Source of the DNA: Methylococcaceae bacterium
GTDB lineage: Bacteria; Pseudomonadota; Gammaproteobacteria; Methylococcales; Methylomonadaceae
Direction: 5' to 3'
NCBI GenBank assembly: GCA_006844585.1
Contig: SPJM01000244.1
Span: 1-59,744, forward strand
Length of the DNA stretch: 59,744 nt
The number at the start of each line of letters is the position of its first letter. The stretch's first letter is position 1. Position numbers and translations under genes: made by a program. Positions 17,147 through 28,698 of this stretch are shown piece after piece. The notes under the pieces are model-generated. The model was not told the DNA's origin. It did no database searches and saw only the letters and a list, made by a program, of their open reading frames with translations.

Positions 17147-17163
17147 AGCAAATCTCGTTCCAA
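17147..17163 (-). promoter_or_regulatory. Sigma-54 (-24/-12) promoter for the CoM/epoxide operon
   Basis: On the minus strand the sequence is TTGGAACGAGATTTGCT. Against the consensus YTGGCACGRNNNTTGCW only one position differs (C to A in the -24 element), and the GG-N10-GC core is exact. It points at the 11-gene operon beginning at 16840 and lies just downstream of the gene for a sigma-54 activator. Transcription would begin near 17136, leaving a leader of about 300 nt containing the inverted-repeat element. Sequence match is direct; use in vivo is inferred. Confidence 0.75.
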
Positions 17164-17314
17164 TGCGGCGTATCATGGCCGTTTATGACTAGGTGGTTGA
17201 TTATTAATTGATAAATTTGATGGTTAATCCTAATGACGATGAAATTTCAAAAATGCGCGGCATCGGGGTGGCGGTGACCCGGCAATGCTGACGGCTATTG
17301 GGCAGCTATATCCG

Positions 17315-18829
17315 TTAACGCGGACGTTTAATACCCAACTTTTGCATTTTGTATTGCAAGGAAGTTCGTTTCATACCGAGTTTTACAGCAGCGCCGGATG
17401 GTCCTGCAACAACCCAATTACTTTCCTGTAAGGCTTTCAAAATATGCGCGCGTTCAAAATCAACCAAACTCATGTCTTCCTGATCAGGCTCATAGTTGGG
17501 TTCCAATTCCGCCAGGGGGGCTTCAAGTTCGGCGCTCTCGCTCAGAATAACACTCCGTTCGATAAAATTACCCAACTCGCGCACATTCCCCGGCCAATGG
17601 TATCGACACAGCGCCGTCATGGTTTTTTCACTGATCTCTAGGGTAGATTTGTTGTATTCTGCAGCAAGTTGATGGGTAAAATGGCGCGCTAATAAAGGGA
17701 TATCTTCTTTGCGTTTACGTAGCGGTGGAATGAGCAACGGGAAAACATTTAAGCGATAGAATAGGTCGCTACGAAACTGGCCGGCTGCAACCATTGTATT
17801 TAGATCCCGATTAGTGGCGGCAATCAGCCTGACATTGACGCGAGTTGTGTGCGAACTGCCCAACCTTTCAAATTTTTGCTCCTGAAGGACTCGGAGTAAT
17901 TTAGATTGTAACGCCAAAGGAATTTCGCCGATTTCGTCCAAAAAAATCGTGCCGCCGTTAGCCAATTCGAAACGTCCGATTCGCTGGCCTGTGGCATGGG
18001 TAAAAGCCCCTTTTTCATGACCGAATAATTCTGCTTCCAGCAATCCGTCCGGTATTGCGGCACAGTTTAATGTAATGAAAGGGTATTGGTTGCGATTACT
18101 GACGTGATGGATTGCGCGCGCGATCAGTTCCTTACCGGTTCCGGTTTCACCTTGAATTAATACGCATGCTTTGGTCGGTGCGACTTGATTCACATGGTGC
18201 ATGACTTTTTGCAAAGATAGGCTTAATCCGACAATCTTATTCTCTTTGTCTTCTAATTGTAATTGCCGACGAAGATTCATATTTTCATCCTGCAATTGAT
18301 TTCGGCGTTGTTCCGCTAATTCCATTTGACAACGAGCAGCATAGACTTCATGGCGCTGTAACTCAATGATGACCTGATTAATTGCGGATTTAAATAATAA
18401 TCGTTCAATAGGATTTGGAAAACCGGGATCGCGGGAGGCTACCGCCACCACGCCGCGTTTGCGGTCTAGACCCAGAGGTTCGTGAATTGCGTAAATTTCA
18501 CCGGAACCAATGGGGTTGGGTAAGCTCACCGTTTCTGTCGCATTAACATTATCCAGCCAAGATGATAATATTTTAGTAATATCGCTTTCAGACTTATCCG
18601 AGGAAGGGGCTTTTGCAATCCGGCAAATTTCAGTGGTCGGTGATTGAGCATCACCCTTCAAACGCAGATAAGCAAATTCCAGTCCCAATATACGCAACAG
18701 TACATCAAGCAAAGTTTTCGCCACTTTTGTTATGTCGTTGCCGTTCCAAATCGCCGGCATCGCCATCAGACTGATCAGATCGTTGATGCATCCGTGCAGC
18801 TTTTGTACGTCTTGATTGTTATCCCGCAT
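17315..18829 (-). CDS. Sigma-54-dependent transcriptional activator with GAF domain
   Basis: A 504-residue activator of the FhlA/NtrC type. Residues 1-165 form a GAF-like sensory domain, with a coiled linker at about 170-195. The AAA+ domain has Walker A GETGTGKE (227-234) and Walker B GGTIFLDEIG (292-301), with an arginine-finger region following. A Fis-type helix-turn-helix occupies about 465-504. The sigma-54 contact loop reads GAFTHA (274-279), not GAFTGA. The gene follows the MEDS gene by 42 bp on the same strand and lies beside the sigma-54 promoter at 17147-17163, which it probably controls in response to alkene, epoxide or CoM metabolites (inference). No phosphoreceiver domain is present. 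Confidence 0.9.
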   Translation of the reverse strand: MRDNNQDVQKLHGCINDLISLMAMPAIWNGNDITKVAKTLLDVLLRILGLEFAYLRLKGDAQSPTTEICRIAKAPSSDKSESDITKILSSWLDNVNATETVSLPNPIGSGEIYAIHEPLGLDRKRGVVAVASRDPGFPNPIERLLFKSAINQVIIELQRHEVYAARCQMELAEQRRNQLQDENMNLRRQLQLEDKENKIVGLSLSLQKVMHHVNQVAPTKACVLIQGETGTGKELIARAIHHVSNRNQYPFITLNCAAIPDGLLEAELFGHEKGAFTHATGQRIGRFELANGGTIFLDEIGEIPLALQSKLLRVLQEQKFERLGSSHTTRVNVRLIAATNRDLNTMVAAGQFRSDLFYRLNVFPLLIPPLRKRKEDIPLLARHFTHQLAAEYNKSTLEISEKTMTALCRYHWPGNVRELGNFIERSVILSESAELEAPLAELEPNYEPDQEDMSLVDFERAHILKALQESNWVVAGPSGAAVKLGMKRTSLQYKMQKLGIKRPR

Positions 18830-18871
18830 GAGGTTGTCCGGATTAACGCAGATCGGTCGCTTAAGAACTTG

Positions 18872-19543
18872 TTATATCCCGGTTTTTTTTCGCTTACTCA
18901 GTTCTTTCAAGAAATCGTCGGGCGGGATATAAAAAGGGTTTTCCTGCAGTAGACCGCCAAGGATGACCATTGGGTGGGTACGCAGGACATCGATGACACA
19001 AGCACCGAATTGCGCCAGGTCATAGACACATATCACCGGATCAGAATATCGGTGTAAAAAATAATTCAAGCGGCATTCGTATTCAACAATATCGTTGACT
19101 CCAGGGCGATCCTCCAATGCCCACTCCATATGGGCGACCAAGCGGGTCAACGGAAATCCCTGCTGATGAGCTTGATTTAACACCGATTGCAACAACGCGA
19201 GCATTCGCTCTTGATCGAAATGGCCATCCAGCAAATAGGCATCTTGCCAATTACGCAATTCTAATTGACCGCTTTGTGCAACGGTTTTGGTGTTAATGCC
19301 TGAAGCGCTTAAATAATGTAAATGTTCGTCGCGCAATTTCGGGTCGACAATATGGAACGCTTTTTCACCCCTTTCCAGTCCTTCTTTGATAAACGGCAGC
19401 AGTATCGGGTATTCTTCTTCCTTAGAGTGAAAAAAGGCGCAAATATGATTATGGACTGCCAGCCTGGTGCCAGCGAGGTTGATGGGTTGATGATCTTCAG
19501 CGAATTCCTGCTGAGTTAAATGAGTGTTAGTTTTTGAATGCAT
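18872..19543 (-). CDS. MEDS-domain sensor protein (DcmR-like)
   Basis: A 223-residue protein consisting mainly of a MEDS domain, the methanogen/methylotroph sensory domain first noted in DcmR, the dichloromethane dehalogenase regulator. Recognisable segments are HICAFFHSKEEEYPILLPFIKEGLERGEKAFHIVD near the N-terminus (a ligand-binding pocket start) and VICVYDLAQFGACVIDVLRTHP near the C-terminus. No DNA-binding domain is present, so it probably passes a signal to a partner such as the adjacent sigma-54 activator. The start ATG at 19543 has GAGG 8 bp upstream and is preferred over one 16 codons upstream. It is first of a two-gene regulatory unit. The ligand is unknown; a hydrocarbon- or CoM-derived molecule fits the context. 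Confidence 0.85.
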   Translation of the reverse strand: MHSKTNTHLTQQEFAEDHQPINLAGTRLAVHNHICAFFHSKEEEYPILLPFIKEGLERGEKAFHIVDPKLRDEHLHYLSASGINTKTVAQSGQLELRNWQDAYLLDGHFDQERMLALLQSVLNQAHQQGFPLTRLVAHMEWALEDRPGVNDIVEYECRLNYFLHRYSDPVICVYDLAQFGACVIDVLRTHPMVILGGLLQENPFYIPPDDFLKELSKRKKTGI

Positions 19544-19986
19544 GGTGGCCGCCTCGCTTGGAATAGGCGTATAAACGATAACACAGGCCAATGCTTTCAG
19601 GAGTATATATGTTTCCGCATTCCAAATTTAGGCAGTGCTGAATTATGATCCAAGATAAACCAAAGCGTAAACTGTGTTTCCCTTTTTCCGCAAATTGAAT
19701 AAAAAAAAGAATTTTTACGAGTTATCAAATCAGTTGGCCTATGTTGACCGGTTTTATTAAATTATTCCAGATTTGAAAAAAACAATTAATGTAAAGTATT
19801 CTTATTTCGATTAATATCAACTATTATAACTATAGTCAATAAAAAAACGGCATTGTTTCCTGATTTTTGATTGTAATTGACGTATCGCTTAATGTTGAGC
19901 AATGGGGCGAAGCAATTATTAGCAGCAAGCGAAGTCGCAACTCATTGCATATTGAACTTCACTTAATCTTAATGAAGGAGGAAACA
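19544..19986. other. Divergent intergenic region between MEDS gene and aldehyde dehydrogenase
   Basis: This AT-rich interval must hold promoters for the leftward regulatory genes and the rightward dehydrogenase. I searched both strands by eye for GG-N10-GC sigma-54 cores and found none. The AT-richest part is 19745-19875, with a short ACTATAGT palindrome at 19829-19836. No gene is supported: a frame open from 19867 runs into the dehydrogenase but lacks a ribosome site. Confidence 0.5.
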
Positions 19987-21399
19987 ATGAGCGATGAAAC
20001 TACCGAAGTTGTACAAGAAATTAGCACCTTAGTTGCGCAGGCCAAAACCGCGCAACAAGCGATAGAAAGTTATTCGCAACAACAAGTCGATCGTTTGACT
20101 ACGGCCGTGGCGTGGGCGGTGGTTCGTCCGGATCGCGCGGAGAAATTGGCTAAGTTTGCGGTTGATGAAGGTGGTTTCGGTAATTGCAAGGACAAATTGA
20201 CGAAAATTCGCAATCGTATAATTGGTACTCTGGCGGATATGGAGACAGTCAAAACTGTCGGTGTGATTGAAGAGCTACCCGACAAGGGTTTAGTAAAAAT
20301 CGCCAAACCTGTCGGTATTGTCGCGGCCCTAATTCCGACTACCGGTCCTGATGCAACGCCGCCATTAAAAACATTGCTGGCGCTAAAAGGCCGTAATGCC
20401 ATTATTATTGCAGCCCATCCGCGCACTCAAAAGACCTCGCTTCTAGTTGTCGAGATGATGCGAGAGGCTTGTGTTCAAGTTGGCGCACCGGCCGATTTAA
20501 TACAGGTGATCAAATGCCCTTCTCTGAGCAAAACCCAGGAGTTAATGCGCCAGGTTGATATAATTGTCGCCACTGGCGGTGAAGCAATGGTCAAGGCTGC
20601 CTACAGCTCCGGAACGCCTGCATACGGGGTTGGAGTCGGCAATTCAGTGCATGTGGTGGACGCTACTGCGGATATTGGCGATGCCGCTCAAGCTATCGTC
20701 AACGCTAAAACATTCGATTACGCTACCAGTTGTCTGGCTGATAATGCGGTTGTTGCTGAGCAAAGTATTTACCAGGCATTGCGGGATGAGCTGTTGGAGA
20801 GGGGGGCTTATTTATGCAAAGCCGAGGAAAAATCCCGTTTGCAACAGTTGATGTGGCCAGAGCCGGGGAATGCGGTCCCTGCTGTGCAGGTCATTGCCAA
20901 GTCCGCTGTTCATATTGCCGAAATGGCTAATATTAGCATACCGGAGGATAAACAATTCTTGATTGTCGAGGAAGATGGCGTTGGTTCCGAGCATCCCTTT
21001 TCCGGCGAAAAATTATCCGTAGTATTGGCCTTATTCCGTTATCATAACGGAATTGACAACGCCATAAAGCAGGTGAATGCTATTACCGATTATCAAGGAC
21101 GCGGTCATACTTGCGGCATTCATAGTCAAAATCCTGATCACATTATGCGTTTAGCATGGTCTACAAAAACTGCGCGGGTTTTGGTTAACCAAAGTTTAAA
21201 CGAAGGCGCTGGCAGTCCCAGGAATGGCTTACCTTATACCTTAAGTTTGAGCTGCGGTACTTGGGGGGGCAACATAACTACAGAAAACATCAACGCCAGA
21301 CATTTTATCAATTTAACCTGGGTATCGTACCCGATACCGGCCAAAACGTTTGATGAACAAATGCTTTTTTCCCGGCATTGGGAGGAATTTGGCCGCTAA
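19987..21399 (+). CDS. CoA-acylating aldehyde dehydrogenase (SauS/sulfoacetaldehyde dehydrogenase-like)
   Basis: A 470-residue aldehyde dehydrogenase of the acylating branch, which oxidises an aldehyde with NAD(P) and transfers the acyl group to CoA. The active-site cysteine is C249 in FDYATSCLADNAVV, followed at a distance by YQGRGHTCGIHS and the C-terminal GTWGGN motif typical of acetaldehyde, butanal and sulfoacetaldehyde dehydrogenases. The ATG at 19987 is chosen because GGAGG lies 7 bp upstream. It is transcribed away from the MEDS/activator pair. Acceptance of a sulfonated aldehyde, as in SauS, would fit oxidation of 2-oxoethyl-CoM to a CoM-acetyl-CoA thioester. The enzyme class is secure; the substrate is inference. 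Confidence 0.87.
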   Translation: MSDETTEVVQEISTLVAQAKTAQQAIESYSQQQVDRLTTAVAWAVVRPDRAEKLAKFAVDEGGFGNCKDKLTKIRNRIIGTLADMETVKTVGVIEELPDKGLVKIAKPVGIVAALIPTTGPDATPPLKTLLALKGRNAIIIAAHPRTQKTSLLVVEMMREACVQVGAPADLIQVIKCPSLSKTQELMRQVDIIVATGGEAMVKAAYSSGTPAYGVGVGNSVHVVDATADIGDAAQAIVNAKTFDYATSCLADNAVVAEQSIYQALRDELLERGAYLCKAEEKSRLQQLMWPEPGNAVPAVQVIAKSAVHIAEMANISIPEDKQFLIVEEDGVGSEHPFSGEKLSVVLALFRYHNGIDNAIKQVNAITDYQGRGHTCGIHSQNPDHIMRLAWSTKTARVLVNQSLNEGAGSPRNGLPYTLSLSCGTWGGNITTENINARHFINLTWVSYPIPAKTFDEQMLFSRHWEEFGR

Positions 21400-21598
21400 T
21401 TTATTTTAGTAGCTTGCCTGGTAATTTTACAGACATACAAGAGCCAAGAGTGGGAAATGTGTGTTGGGATATGATTCTTTCTAAGGATAAAGATAAGTAA
21501 TGCTTTGGGGGCGGCGTGTTGAAGCGGGGAAGGCTGGAAGGTTGATTAAGAATGAAAAATAAAGGTGCTCTGTCCTCTGTTTTCCTTCTTTTTAAATA

Positions 21599-21662
21599 AG
21601 TGGTTTACGATGAAATTTCATAGTAACCGGATATTATCGCATATTTACCGAAAAGAAATTAA
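21599..21662. repeat. Right direct repeat bounding the CoM/epoxide block
   Basis: The second copy of the metG-upstream segment at 4994-5055, same orientation, about 85% identical over the aligned core. It lies in the noncoding stretch between the aldehyde dehydrogenase and the atp operon. The remainder of 21400-21720 shows no supportable gene. A 63-codon frame at 21565-21756 lies across this repeat and the atp promoter, so I regard it as spurious. Confidence 0.8.
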
Positions 21663-21720
21663 GCCCCGTCTGTTGCTAAAAAAGAAAAAGTGCATACAAA
21701 AAATGTGGCTATATCGAAAG

Positions 21721-21749
21721 TTGATTTTGCTTAGGGAGGTGTTTATAAT
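21721..21749 (+). promoter_or_regulatory. Sigma-70 promoter of the ATP synthase operon
   Basis: TTGATT at 21721-21726 and a perfect TATAAT at 21744-21749 are separated by exactly 17 bp. The start of transcription would be near 21756, about 23 nt before the atpI ATG. Confidence 0.75.
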
Positions 21750-21778
21750 CCCATAGCTGAGTCGATACGGGGGCAAGT

Positions 21779-22144
21779 ATGGCAGTAAGGAATGAGTTTT
21801 CCGCTGTCAAGAAGGTTATTATAGTACAAGCGTTTGTGGCTATTGTGCTTTCAGTTGCTTTTCTGCTGGCGGGTGGCGTTAAGCAAGCAATATCCCCTTT
21901 ATCCGGAAGTCTTATTGCACTGTTGCCCAGTTGTTATTTTGCTTATAGAGTCTATTTAAGTAGAAAGCTGGAAGCGAAAAAGATGGTTCGCGCTTTTTAT
22001 AGAGGCGAAACGACAAAAATTTTGCTGACGGCTGCTTTATTTGCAATGGTCTTTCAAATCCCCGATATAAATTTATTAACACTGCTCATTGGCTATGTGG
22101 CGGTGTTGTCTGTGTATTTTTTTGCCTTGTTATGGCGCGAATAA
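21779..22144 (+). CDS. atpI: ATP synthase protein I
   Basis: A 121-residue membrane protein with four hydrophobic segments (around 13-32, 37-55, 76-92, 97-117). It is the usual first gene of proteobacterial atp operons. AtpI assists assembly of the c-ring and is not part of the finished enzyme. The family is weakly conserved in sequence; position 15 bp ahead of atpB and the four-helix pattern support the call. Confidence 0.88.
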   Translation: MAVRNEFSAVKKVIIVQAFVAIVLSVAFLLAGGVKQAISPLSGSLIALLPSCYFAYRVYLSRKLEAKKMVRAFYRGETTKILLTAALFAMVFQIPDINLLTLLIGYVAVLSVYFFALLWRE

Positions 22145-22153
22145 TGTTTGTGA

Positions 22154-22924
<771 letters not shown>

Positions 22925-22956
22925 TCGCTTCTTTTTTTATTTTAATTATCATTTAG

Positions 22957-23250
<294 letters not shown>

Positions 23251-23288
23251 GACGAAATATTCAATAACAGCACTATGAGGAAAGCATC

Positions 23289-23762
23289 ATGAGTATCAAT
23301 GCTACTCTGATCGGGCAAATGATAACGTTTACGCTTCTGGTATGGTTTACCATGAAGTACGTTTGGCCACCCATTATGCAGGCGCTGGAAGAGCGTAAAA
23401 GCAAAATCGCTGAAGGATTGGCGGCTGCAGAAAAAGGTCAGGAAGAAATTAAACTCGCTGAGAAAAAAGCAACGAAACTGCTGAAAGACGCTAAAGATCA
23501 AGCGGCGGATATTATCAGCTCCGCTCAAAAAAGAGCTAACGAGATTGTTGATGAATCTAAGATCAATGCCGTAGAAGAGGGCGATCGTATGATTAAGGCG
23601 GCTCAGGCGCAAATAGAGCAGGAAATTTCACAAGCCAGAGAAGGTTTGCGTAAGGATGTTTCGGCGTTGGCTTTACGGGCTGCTGAACAGATTTTGAAAG
23701 AAGAAATCGACAAAGCAAAACATAAAACAATTCTCAGCAAAGCAACAGAAGAATTAGGTTAA
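23289..23762 (+). CDS. atpF: F0F1 ATP synthase subunit b
   Basis: A 157-residue peripheral stalk subunit: one N-terminal membrane helix (about residues 5-24) followed by a long charged, alanine-rich coiled coil that dimerises and binds delta. Length matches E. coli b (156). It is followed 3 bp later by atpH. Confidence 0.97.
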   Translation: MSINATLIGQMITFTLLVWFTMKYVWPPIMQALEERKSKIAEGLAAAEKGQEEIKLAEKKATKLLKDAKDQAADIISSAQKRANEIVDESKINAVEEGDRMIKAAQAQIEQEISQAREGLRKDVSALALRAAEQILKEEIDKAKHKTILSKATEELG

Positions 23763-23765
23763 GCA

Positions 23766-24296
23766 ATGAGCGAACTATCAACATTAGCCAGGCCCTATGC
23801 GGAAGCTGCTTTTAAAAGAGCTAAGGAAGTTCACTCAGCCAAAGATTGGTCTGAGTCCCTGGCTTTTTTGTCTGCTGTAATGCAGGATAAAGAGCTGCGG
23901 ACGATTATTGACAACCCCAGGGTCGGTCAGCAACAAGCCACGCAACTGATGTTGGATATCTGCCAGGAACATATCCATGACGAAGCGGTTAATTTACTTA
24001 AGGTATTAATCGAGAACGGCAGGTTAACACTAGTGCCTCAAATTGCAGAATTATTTGAACAATATAAGGCTGATGATGAAGGTTACGTCAATGTTGATCT
24101 TTATACTGCTTATGCATTGACTAAGGCGGAAGAAAACAAGTACGTCAAAATGCTGGAGAAACAGCTTGGTAAAAAGGTGATTGCTTCCGTCTCTATTGAT
24201 AAAACATTAATCGGCGGGGTTTTAGCTAAAGCCGGCGATAAAGTGTTGGACGGTTCAATCAGCGGTCAACTTCATCAATTAGCAAAAAGGCTCTGA
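23766..24296 (+). CDS. atpH: F0F1 ATP synthase subunit delta
   Basis: A 176-residue F1 subunit linking the peripheral stalk to the alpha/beta head. The N-terminal six-helix domain begins with the family phrase LARPYAEAAFKRAKE. The C-terminal part contains VDLYTAYALTKAEE and IGGVLAKAGDKVLDGSISGQLHQL, the conserved delta/OSCP signature region. Confidence 0.96.
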   Translation: MSELSTLARPYAEAAFKRAKEVHSAKDWSESLAFLSAVMQDKELRTIIDNPRVGQQQATQLMLDICQEHIHDEAVNLLKVLIENGRLTLVPQIAELFEQYKADDEGYVNVDLYTAYALTKAEENKYVKMLEKQLGKKVIASVSIDKTLIGGVLAKAGDKVLDGSISGQLHQLAKRL

Positions 24297-24317
24297 CGCT
24301 AGAGCGGGAAAAACAAA

Positions 24318-25859
24318 ATGCAATTAAATCCATCTGAAATCAGTGATCTGATTAAAAAGAAGATCGAGAATTTCGACGTGAATGTCGAAGCTCATACAGA
24401 AGGCACCGTGGTCAGTGTTACCGACGGTATCGTCAGGGTTCATGGTTTATCCGAAGCCATGCAGGGCGAAATGTTGGAGTTCCCCGGCGGTTCTTACGGG
24501 ATGGCGTTGAACCTGGAAAGAGATTCTGTCGGTGTGGTTATGTTGGGCGCTTATCAGCATATCTCTGAAGGCGACACCGTTAAATGTACCGGTAAAATTC
24601 TTGAAGTGCCGGTTGGCGAAGCGTTATTAGGTCGCGTTGTCGATGCCTTGGGAAATCCACTGGATGGAAAAGGCGCGATTGACGCTAACGAAAGCTCGCC
24701 GATTGAAAAAATCGCTCCGGGCGTTATCGCCAGACAGTCTGTTGATCAACCGGTGCAAATCGGATTGAAATCTATTGACTCCATGATCCCCATCGGTCGC
24801 GGACAACGTGAGTTGATTATCGGCGATAGACAAACCGGTAAAACTGCGATTGCCGTTGATGCCATCATCAACCAAAAAGGCACCGGCATTAAGTGTATTT
24901 ATGTGGCGATTGGTCAGAAAAGATCATCTATCGCTAACGTGGTGCGCAAGCTGGAAGAGCATGGCGCGATGGATCACACTATTATCGTTTGCGCCTCCGC
25001 TTCTGAATCTGCCGCGTTGCAATTCGTTTCGCCTTACACCGGTTGTGCAATGGGCGAATTCTTCAGAGATAAAGGCGAAGACGCGCTGATTATTTATGAT
25101 GATTTGACCAAGCAAGCCTGGGCATATCGTCAGCTTTCATTATTGTTGCGCAGACCGCCGGGTCGTGAAGCATATCCAGGGGATGTGTTCTACATTCACT
25201 CGCGCTTATTGGAGCGCGCTGCACGGATTAATGCTGATGAAGTGGAAAAATTGACTGATGGCAAAGTAAAAGGTCAAACCGGTTCGTTAACGGCGTTGCC
25301 GATTATTGAAACACAAGGCGGAGACGTTTCCGCTTTCGTACCGACTAACGTAATTTCTATTACCGATGGTCAAATCTTCCTGGAAACCGATTTGTTTAAC
25401 TCCGGTATTCGTCCGGCGGTTAATGCCGGTTTGTCAGTATCCCGGGTAGGTGGTGCGGCGCAGACCAAAATCATCAAAAAATTAGGTGGCGGCATTCGTC
25501 TTGATTTGGCGCAGTATCGTGAATTGGCGGCTTTTGCTCAGTTTGCTTCTGATTTGGATGAAAGTACGCGTAAGCAGATCGAGCGCGGTCAGCGAGTGAC
25601 TGAATTGATGAAGCAAAATCAATATAGCCCGATGTCGGTTGCGGAAATGGCCTTTTCCTTGTTTGCTGCGAACGAAGGCTTCCTGGATGATGTGGAAGTT
25701 GAAAAAGTCCGTGATTTTGAAGATGCATTGCAGTCATACCTCAATGCTGAACAGGCTGAATTGTTGGCGAAAATTAATGAAACAGGCGATTTCAGTGATG
25801 AAATTAAGCAGGCGATGACGGCTGCGATAGAAAGTTTCATTAAAACAAGTACCTGGTAA
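24318..25859 (+). CDS. atpA: F0F1 ATP synthase subunit alpha
   Basis: The 513-residue noncatalytic nucleotide-binding head subunit. The P-loop is GDRQTGKT at about 169-176, and the ATPase alpha/beta signature region reads [14 protein letters not shown]. Length is identical to E. coli AtpA. Part of the unbroken atp operon. Confidence 0.98.
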   Translation: MQLNPSEISDLIKKKIENFDVNVEAHTEGTVVSVTDGIVRVHGLSEAMQGEMLEFPGGSYGMALNLERDSVGVVMLGAYQHISEGDTVKCTGKILEVPVGEALLGRVVDALGNPLDGKGAIDANESSPIEKIAPGVIARQSVDQPVQIGLKSIDSMIPIGRGQRELIIGDRQTGKTAIAVDAIINQKGTGIKCIYVAIGQKRSSIANVVRKLEEHGAMDHTIIVCASASESAALQFVSPYTGCAMGEFFRDKGEDALIIYDDLTKQAWAYRQLSLLLRRPPGREAYPGDVFYIHSRLLERAARINADEVEKLTDGKVKGQTGSLTALPIIETQGGDVSAFVPTNVISITDGQIFLETDLFNSGIRPAVNAGLSVSRVGGAAQTKIIKKLGGGIRLDLAQYRELAAFAQFASDLDESTRKQIERGQRVTELMKQNQYSPMSVAEMAFSLFAANEGFLDDVEVEKVRDFEDALQSYLNAEQAELLAKINETGDFSDEIKQAMTAAIESFIKTSTW

Positions 25860-25870
25860 AGGGGCGGCAA

Positions 25871-26734
25871 ATGGCTGTTGGTAAAGAGATACGCACACAG
25901 ATAGGGAGTATTAAAAATACTCAAAAGATTACTCGGGCGATGGAAATGGTTGCCGCGAGTAAAATGCGTAAAACAAAAGACAGAATGGAAGCGACGCGCC
26001 CATATTCGAAGAAAATAAGCCAAATCATTAAGCATTTGGCTTATGCTAAACCTGAATATCAACATCCCTTTTTGGTTGAGCGTGAGGTTAAACGCGTCGG
26101 CTTGATCGTGATTAGTTCGGATAGAGGTTTATGCGGCGGTTTAAATTCTAATTTATTCAGAAAAGTCTTGCTGCAAATCCGTGATTGGGAACAAAGCAAT
26201 ATTGAAGTTGATCTTTGCGCCATTGGCAATAAGGCATCCGGCTTTTTTTCCGGTATTAATGCTAATATTGTCGGTCAAGTAGTTAAATTAGGCGATACTC
26301 CGCATGTGGAAGATATTATCGGCTTGATTAAGATTATGCTGGATGCGTTTTATGATAACAAGATTGACGCCTTATATGTCGCCAGTAATGAATTTGTTAA
26401 TACCATGACGCAAGCGCCGCAACTTGAAGAGCTGTTGCCGGTTAAGCCGCATGACTTGGAAGAAGACCTGTCCGGCCATTGGGACTACCTTTATGAGCCT
26501 GATGCGCGCGCTGTTTTAGATAACTTGCTGGAAAGATACATCGAGTCTATTGTTTATCAAGGTTTGGTGGAAAACAACGCCTGTGAGCAGGCGGCGAGAA
26601 TGGTGGCGATGAAAAGCGCTTCCGATAATGCCGGCAATATTATTGATGAATTACAGTTGGTTTACAACAAAGCCAGACAAGCAGCAATTACTCAGGAAAT
26701 TTCAGAGATTGTTAGCGGCGCCGCGGCGGTTTAA
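25871..26734 (+). CDS. atpG: F0F1 ATP synthase subunit gamma
   Basis: The 287-residue central rotor shaft. The N-terminal helix holds [28 protein letters not shown], and the C-terminal helix holds [35 protein letters not shown], both highly conserved coiled-coil strands of gamma. Length equals the E. coli protein. Confidence 0.98.
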   Translation: MAVGKEIRTQIGSIKNTQKITRAMEMVAASKMRKTKDRMEATRPYSKKISQIIKHLAYAKPEYQHPFLVEREVKRVGLIVISSDRGLCGGLNSNLFRKVLLQIRDWEQSNIEVDLCAIGNKASGFFSGINANIVGQVVKLGDTPHVEDIIGLIKIMLDAFYDNKIDALYVASNEFVNTMTQAPQLEELLPVKPHDLEEDLSGHWDYLYEPDARAVLDNLLERYIESIVYQGLVENNACEQAARMVAMKSASDNAGNIIDELQLVYNKARQAAITQEISEIVSGAAAV

Positions 26735-28159
<1,425 letters not shown>

Positions 28160-28180
28160 CCCTCATAAAGGTGAAATAAT

Positions 28181-28603
28181 ATGGCAATGACACTACATGT
28201 AGACATCGTGAGTGCGGAAGCGGAAATCTTTTCCGGATTAGCGGAAATGGTTTTCGCCCCAGCTGAAATGGGCGAAGTGGGTATTGCGCCGCGTCATGCT
28301 CCATTACTTTCAAGATTGAATCCTGGCGAAGTGCGGGTGAAGCTTTCGGATAAAGAAAGTCAGGCTTTTTTTGTATCTGGCGGCATTTTGGAAGTGCAGC
28401 CTCATGTGGTGACGGTCTTGGCGGATACGGCTATTAGAGCGAAAGATATTGATGAGGCCGCCGCCCTGGAAGCGAAAGCTAAAGCGGAAGAGGCTTTGCA
28501 TGATAACTCAGGAAAAATTGATTATGCTAAGGCTCAGGCGCAACTGCTGGAAGCAATGATGCAGTTGAGAACTCTGGATCGTTTGAGAAAAAGAAATTCA
28601 TAA
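28181..28603 (+). CDS. atpC: F0F1 ATP synthase subunit epsilon
   Basis: A 140-residue F1 subunit with an N-terminal beta-sandwich (HVDIVSAEAEIFSG, APAEMGEVGIAPRHAPLL) and a C-terminal helical hairpin rich in alanine and lysine that can inhibit ATP hydrolysis. Last gene of the operon; a terminator follows 22 bp later. Confidence 0.97.
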   Translation: MAMTLHVDIVSAEAEIFSGLAEMVFAPAEMGEVGIAPRHAPLLSRLNPGEVRVKLSDKESQAFFVSGGILEVQPHVVTVLADTAIRAKDIDEAAALEAKAKAEEALHDNSGKIDYAKAQAQLLEAMMQLRTLDRLRKRNS

Positions 28604-28624
28604 AGAATGACTTTTTGAGTCACC

Positions 28625-28661
28625 AAAAAACCCGAAGGCGGTATCGCCTTCGGGTTTTTTT
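28625..28661 (+). terminator. Rho-independent terminator of the atp operon
   Basis: The 10-bp stem CCCGAAGGCG / CGCCTTCGGG at 28631-28640 and 28645-28654 has loop GTAT and is flanked by A6 upstream and T7 downstream, which extend the pairing. The symmetric A/T flanks could let it work on both strands. Confidence 0.93.
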
Positions 28662-28698
28662 ATGGAAAAAATTTAATATTTATGATTTTGTATTATAG

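Noticed and set aside
19544-19986. A sigma-54 promoter before the aldehyde dehydrogenase or the MEDS gene
   Set aside because: No GG-N10-GC core with acceptable flanks was found on either strand by eye.
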